A program made the translations under genes and the position numbers. A stretch of 26,897 nucleotides of DNA. Origin: a virus. The stretch is taken from positions 1-26,897 of the IMG/VR virus record IMGVR_UViG_3300013010_000057; one strand, 5' to 3'. Shown here piece by piece: positions 24,543 through 26,897 of the stretch. The notes below the pieces were generated by a model. That model ran no database searches. It was not told where the DNA came from and saw only the letters and a list, made by a program, of their open reading frames with translations. Position 1 is the first letter of the stretch, and each line of letters starts with the position of its first letter.

Positions 24543-25109
24543 CAACTTCATGCATTTATCTTTATTATATTTTACAAATGGGGTGTACTTTTCAATCTTC
24601 CGTTTAGTATCAGGCCACACAATGGTGTCTGTTATCCTTTCAGATTCTTTTCCAATAAACCCAAATATGGAGTTCAGAATAACAACAGTCTCTAAACTAA
24701 TCTCTTCTTGCATCCATAACTTAATGACCAAGGGTAGTTGTCCGTCTTCACTCTTAAAGTTCTGATCGAATAGCAACCCCTGTTCACTAATTATATTTAT
24801 ATCAATTGAAAACACACGATGTATTGATTCCTGTATTCTCTTATGATCTAAATAATTCTTTTGGCCGTCTTCATTAATCATATCACCTACGTAACCAACT
24901 CCATTTTTAAAGTTGGATACAAAGTATGTTAACAAATCCTTCTCATAGTTCTTTGCAAGTTTAGCAAAGAAGTACTTATCCCTTCTCTTAAAGAAGGACT
25001 GAGCAGACACATTTGATTTATAATTATATTTGATTGCATCGTACCCGTCAGTTTCAAAGTGAAGCTTGAGGGCATTATATAACTTATAAGAATCAAAGGG
25101 ATCTATCAT
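24522..25109 (-). CDS. 59: Replicative helicase loader gp59, 195 aa
   Basis: A clear T4 gp59 homologue: SYKLYNALKLHF, AIKYNYKSNVSAQSFFKRRD, KYFFAKLAK, LLTYFVSNFKNGVGYVGDMI, and a C-terminal part with TVVILNSIFGF and DTIVWPDTKRKI line up with T4 gp59 (VYKLYLMIKQH, KRRDKYFFQKL, ISNLVANQDAWIGD, DNLVW). It is 22 residues shorter than T4 (217). gp59 binds fork DNA and gp32 and loads the gp41 helicase. Its start overlaps the DsbA-like stop by one base, and its end carries the -35 box of the gene 32 promoter. Gene order 59-32 is as in T4. Confidence 0.92.
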   Translation of the reverse strand: MIDPFDSYKLYNALKLHFETDGYDAIKYNYKSNVSAQSFFKRRDKYFFAKLAKNYEKDLLTYFVSNFKNGVGYVGDMINEDGQKNYLDHKRIQESIHRVFSIDINIISEQGLLFDQNFKSEDGQLPLVIKLWMQEEISLETVVILNSIFGFIGKESERITDTIVWPDTKRKIEKYTPFVKYNKDKCMKLLTNVFV

Positions 25110-25369
25110 TAGGACATCACACTCTCGTATAACGCCTCAACATCTTCTACCGCGCCTACTACTTCTAGCAAGTTTTGTTTGTGGTAGATATCTGCCATCT
25201 TTTTAAGATGCTTCTTATCAATTTCAACATCTTCTGCACAAGAATTAACAGCTTCTTTAATGAATTCACGTTGTGCATCCATCAGGGTTTTAGCATTACT
25301 GATCTCAATAACACAATCCTTGATTCGCTGCTTATCTTCTGGAGATGATGGTATAATCACATTACTCAT
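25109..25369 (-). CDS. dsbA: DsbA-like dsDNA-binding protein, 86 aa
   Basis: The C-terminal half (DVEIDKKHLKKMADIYHKQN, then VEDVEALYESV) lines up with T4 DsbA (GVDGKMFNRLLALYHKDN, EEVVELYDTV), and the length is nearly the same (T4: 89). T4 DsbA binds double-stranded DNA near late promoters and enhances late transcription; it is not the periplasmic oxidoreductase of the same name. AGGAAA precedes the ATG, and the stop overlaps the gene 59 start. In T4 the order is dsbA-33-59-32; here 33 comes first and dsbA is next to 59, so the pair is inverted. Confidence 0.8.
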   Translation of the reverse strand: MSNVIIPSSPEDKQRIKDCVIEISNAKTLMDAQREFIKEAVNSCAEDVEIDKKHLKKMADIYHKQNLLEVVGAVEDVEALYESVMS

Positions 25370-25378
25370 AATATTTTC

Positions 25379-25615
25379 CTATATTGGTAGTTTATTTGTT
25401 TGCTTAATTCTAAGCAGGTTTAAATCGGTAGCTTCTGCCTCGATTTTTTGTTTAAGGGAGTCAGATAAAAGTCTGTTTAAACTTTTAAAATCCATCCCTC
25501 GTTCTTCTATGATGTAAGCAGCTGCCTCTATATAAGACAAATCCTTACTCCGTGATACAAGGTTCTCTACAGCTGTAGAAAATCTTTTTCGTGTCATAAT
25601 TTTTGGTTCAATCAT
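25379..25615 (-). CDS. 33: Late-transcription co-activator gp33, 78 aa
   Basis: Residues of about 27-70 (DLSYIEAAAYIIEERGMDFK, then LKQKIEAEATDLNLLRIKQT) align with T4 gp33 (MSYLEATTAFLEENSI, IEKIQSEAIDENLLR). T4 gp33 (112 residues) bridges the RNA polymerase beta-flap and the gp45 sliding clamp and activates gp55-dependent late promoters. This version lacks most of the T4 N-terminal region. The C-terminus is short (TNKLPI), compared with the hydrophobic, acidic clamp-binding tail of T4 gp33 (LDFLL), so clamp contact may differ. AAGGAA precedes the ATG. Its presence agrees with the TATAAATA promoters seen elsewhere in the window. Confidence 0.82.
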   Translation of the reverse strand: MIEPKIMTRKRFSTAVENLVSRSKDLSYIEAAAYIIEERGMDFKSLNRLLSDSLKQKIEAEATDLNLLRIKQTNKLPI

Positions 25616-25622
25616 ATATTCC

Positions 25623-26798
25623 TTATATTACCCTAAGCAGTACACAGTCTTTGTTGATACGACCGTTTGGTACACTTATCTTAGTGGTGAGTTTATCCCA
25701 GACTCTCTTGTCCATCTGTTTGGGGGTGAGTTTCAATACTTCAGGTAAGATATCCTCAGGCTTCCTTAACTTAGCAGTCTTGGATAGGGACTCATCAAAG
25801 TTCTTAATAGATGTTCCACTGACTTCAAAGCCTTTAGTAGAAGTAGTGATGTAATGCGATAATGCCCTATACTTTATGTTATAAACAAATAAGTGTTCTT
25901 TGCCTGGGATCAGAACAGGATTAATTGAACTAACCTTGGACTCGATGTGTTCCTGCAAGTACTGTAACTTGGCAACTTGAGCATCAGATGCTTTGGGTTT
26001 CTTAGCTCTAGGCATTCTAACTGCCTTGAAGGAACCCTTTAACTTATCAAGATCTGCGAAGATTACATCCATTAGATTTAGCATCTTCTTCTGTCGTCTT
26101 GGTGTGATGTGGGAATATGCTTCAACCGCTTGCTCACATGTCTTATTATAAGCATCGGATACTAGGTCGTATTCAAACTGAACCTTCTCCTTAAAAGCAT
26201 TGATTACATTGCTCTTAAGGCCATGCTTTTTCCATAGCTCATATACATTAAATTCTGGTTTAAAGTTTCCTTCCATCCAACTATCAATGACCATATCGTC
26301 CCAGTCAGCATGAATGGTCTCCATCATGTTATTATATGACCTTTGAGCAGGACTTATAATAGTCGGGGCCGTGGCAGCAACTTCTTTCTTCTCTGTAGAT
26401 AATGCTTTACCCTTTAAGACCATCTCGTTTAAGTGTTTAGCCACTCGCTCTTGTATCGCCTCTTCATGATTCCAACCACGATAGTGTAACCTAGTAACAG
26501 CACCAATACCGTAATTAATTTCCCAATCAGCAAGTACTTTGAGCGAACTGATCTGGCCTTTATCAAAGTTTAATACTTCTTTGGCGTACTTTAGAGTAGT
26601 TGCAGTATAATCTTTTGGCTTTGAAAAGTAATTATACCATTGAGCAGCCTTTGACCAAACGGACTTGCGCTCGGATTCATCTGTCGGTGGTGGCGTATTT
26701 GCATCCCACCATGGTTCGGAACCCATGAATTTATCATCAATGGTTACTCGGTTCTTTCGGCCTTTTACTCGGGCCTTTTCTAGTTGTTTACTAGCCAT
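25623..26798 (-). CDS. Conserved-looking phage protein of unknown function, 391 aa
   Basis: First gene of the operon, with AAGGAG 6 bases before the ATG and a perfect promoter upstream. The N-terminus is basic (SKQLEKARVKGRKNRVTIDD). The region at about residues 50-120 has many aromatics (AAQWYNYFSKPKDYTATTLK, then GAVTRLHYRGWNHEEAIQER) and recalls a hypothetical protein of other T4-like marine phages. The rest is mainly helical and Lys-rich, including PRRQKKMLNLMDVIFADLDK and RMPRAKKPKASDAQVAKLQY. T4 has rnh upstream of dsbA and 33, but I see no FEN-type acidic motifs here, so it is not that gene. A nucleic-acid-related role is a guess from charge and neighbours. Confidence 0.8.
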   Translation of the reverse strand: MASKQLEKARVKGRKNRVTIDDKFMGSEPWWDANTPPPTDESERKSVWSKAAQWYNYFSKPKDYTATTLKYAKEVLNFDKGQISSLKVLADWEINYGIGAVTRLHYRGWNHEEAIQERVAKHLNEMVLKGKALSTEKKEVAATAPTIISPAQRSYNNMMETIHADWDDMVIDSWMEGNFKPEFNVYELWKKHGLKSNVINAFKEKVQFEYDLVSDAYNKTCEQAVEAYSHITPRRQKKMLNLMDVIFADLDKLKGSFKAVRMPRAKKPKASDAQVAKLQYLQEHIESKVSSINPVLIPGKEHLFVYNIKYRALSHYITTSTKGFEVSGTSIKNFDESLSKTAKLRKPEDILPEVLKLTPKQMDKRVWDKLTTKISVPNGRINKDCVLLRVI

Positions 26799-26801
26799 AA
26801 T

Positions 26802-26897
26802 TTACTCCTTATGTGATATTATAGGTATATTATACCACGCTTTTAATAAAGTGTCAACCCCCTGACGACATTCTGATAAGGAGTAGAAATTAGTCAT
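26802..26897 (-). CDS. Short ORF or 3' end of an upstream gene at the window edge
   Basis: The only minus-strand frame open to the right edge ends at TAA (26802-26804) and covers 31 codons beginning at an ATG on the last three bases (MTNFYSLSECRQGVDTLLKA). It overlaps the promoter at 26829-26857. It may be the end of a neighbouring gene, as gene 59 overlaps the gene 32 promoter, or simply non-coding. Confidence 0.25.
   Translation of the reverse strand: MTNFYSLSECRQGVDTLLKAWYNIPIISHKE
26829..26857 (-). promoter_or_regulatory. Consensus sigma70 promoter of the replication operon
   Basis: Minus-strand TTGACA (26852-26857), a 17-base spacer and TATAAT (26829-26834). Predicted initiation near 26822 gives a leader of about 24 bases with AAGGAG (26805-26810) before the 391-residue gene. 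It should drive that gene plus 33, dsbA, 59 and 32. Confidence 0.85.

Noticed and set aside
24794-24801. Minus-strand TATAAATA inside gene 59
   Set aside because: It lies in the middle of an early gene, far from a start codon, and encodes ordinary residues. Chance is likely in AT-rich DNA.
25623-26798. T4 RNase H (rnh) homologue, suggested by gene order
   Set aside because: The sequence shows none of the acidic 5'-nuclease motifs expected near the N-terminus of T4 RNase H and does not resemble it in pattern.

Overview
The window is part of the genome of a contractile-tailed, T4-like bacteriophage, very probably marine: its proteins are closer in style to those of cyanophage and pelagiphage myoviruses than to coliphage T4. 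It is AT-rich, almost wholly coding, and contains T4-type late promoters (TATAAATA) and sigma70 consensus promoters. The host cannot be decided from the sequence. I recognised no tRNA, integrase, transposon or CRISPR array, and no gap without a gene is longer than about 90 bases.

Block A (1-18774, minus strand) is the baseplate and fibre cluster. In transcription order it runs: tail-tube cap gp48-like, wedge gp53, hub gp27-like, spike gp5 without a lysozyme domain, a 70-residue small protein, wedge gp25, wedge gp6, wedge gp7-like, wedge gp8-like, a 1771-residue DUF4815-type virion protein, a 67-residue coiled-coil protein, and a large fibre-like protein that runs off the left edge.

Block B (18821-23462, plus strand) diverges from block A at a 46-base region holding two opposed late promoters. 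It encodes the gp4 head-completion nuclease, a probable gp2 DNA-end protector, a tail-tube-family protein (gp54-like initiator), gp26, a hidden gp51-like extension, a two-TM membrane protein with an EF-hand, and the gp29-like tape measure. The gp51-like sequence has no usable start of its own. It is reached from gp26 by a -1 shift on T_TTT_TTT, the layout of tape-measure chaperone frameshifts in other long-tailed phages.

Block C (23461-26897, minus strand) is a replication and late-transcription-control operon: a conserved-looking 391-residue unknown, gp33 late co-activator, DsbA-like protein, gp59 helicase loader and gp32 ssDNA-binding protein. It has a perfect TTGACA-17-TATAAT promoter at its head and a second one in front of gene 32, and ends at a UUCG-loop terminator. 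Gene 32 has a leader with a hairpin and a 22-codon in-frame upstream ORF.

Together block C supplies replication and switches on late transcription, and late promoters in A and B then drive baseplate, tail-tube and tape-measure production. The best leads for something new are the gp26/gp51 frameshift, the EF-hand membrane protein beside the tape measure, late promoters that abut start codons (leaderless late mRNAs), and the gene 32 leader.
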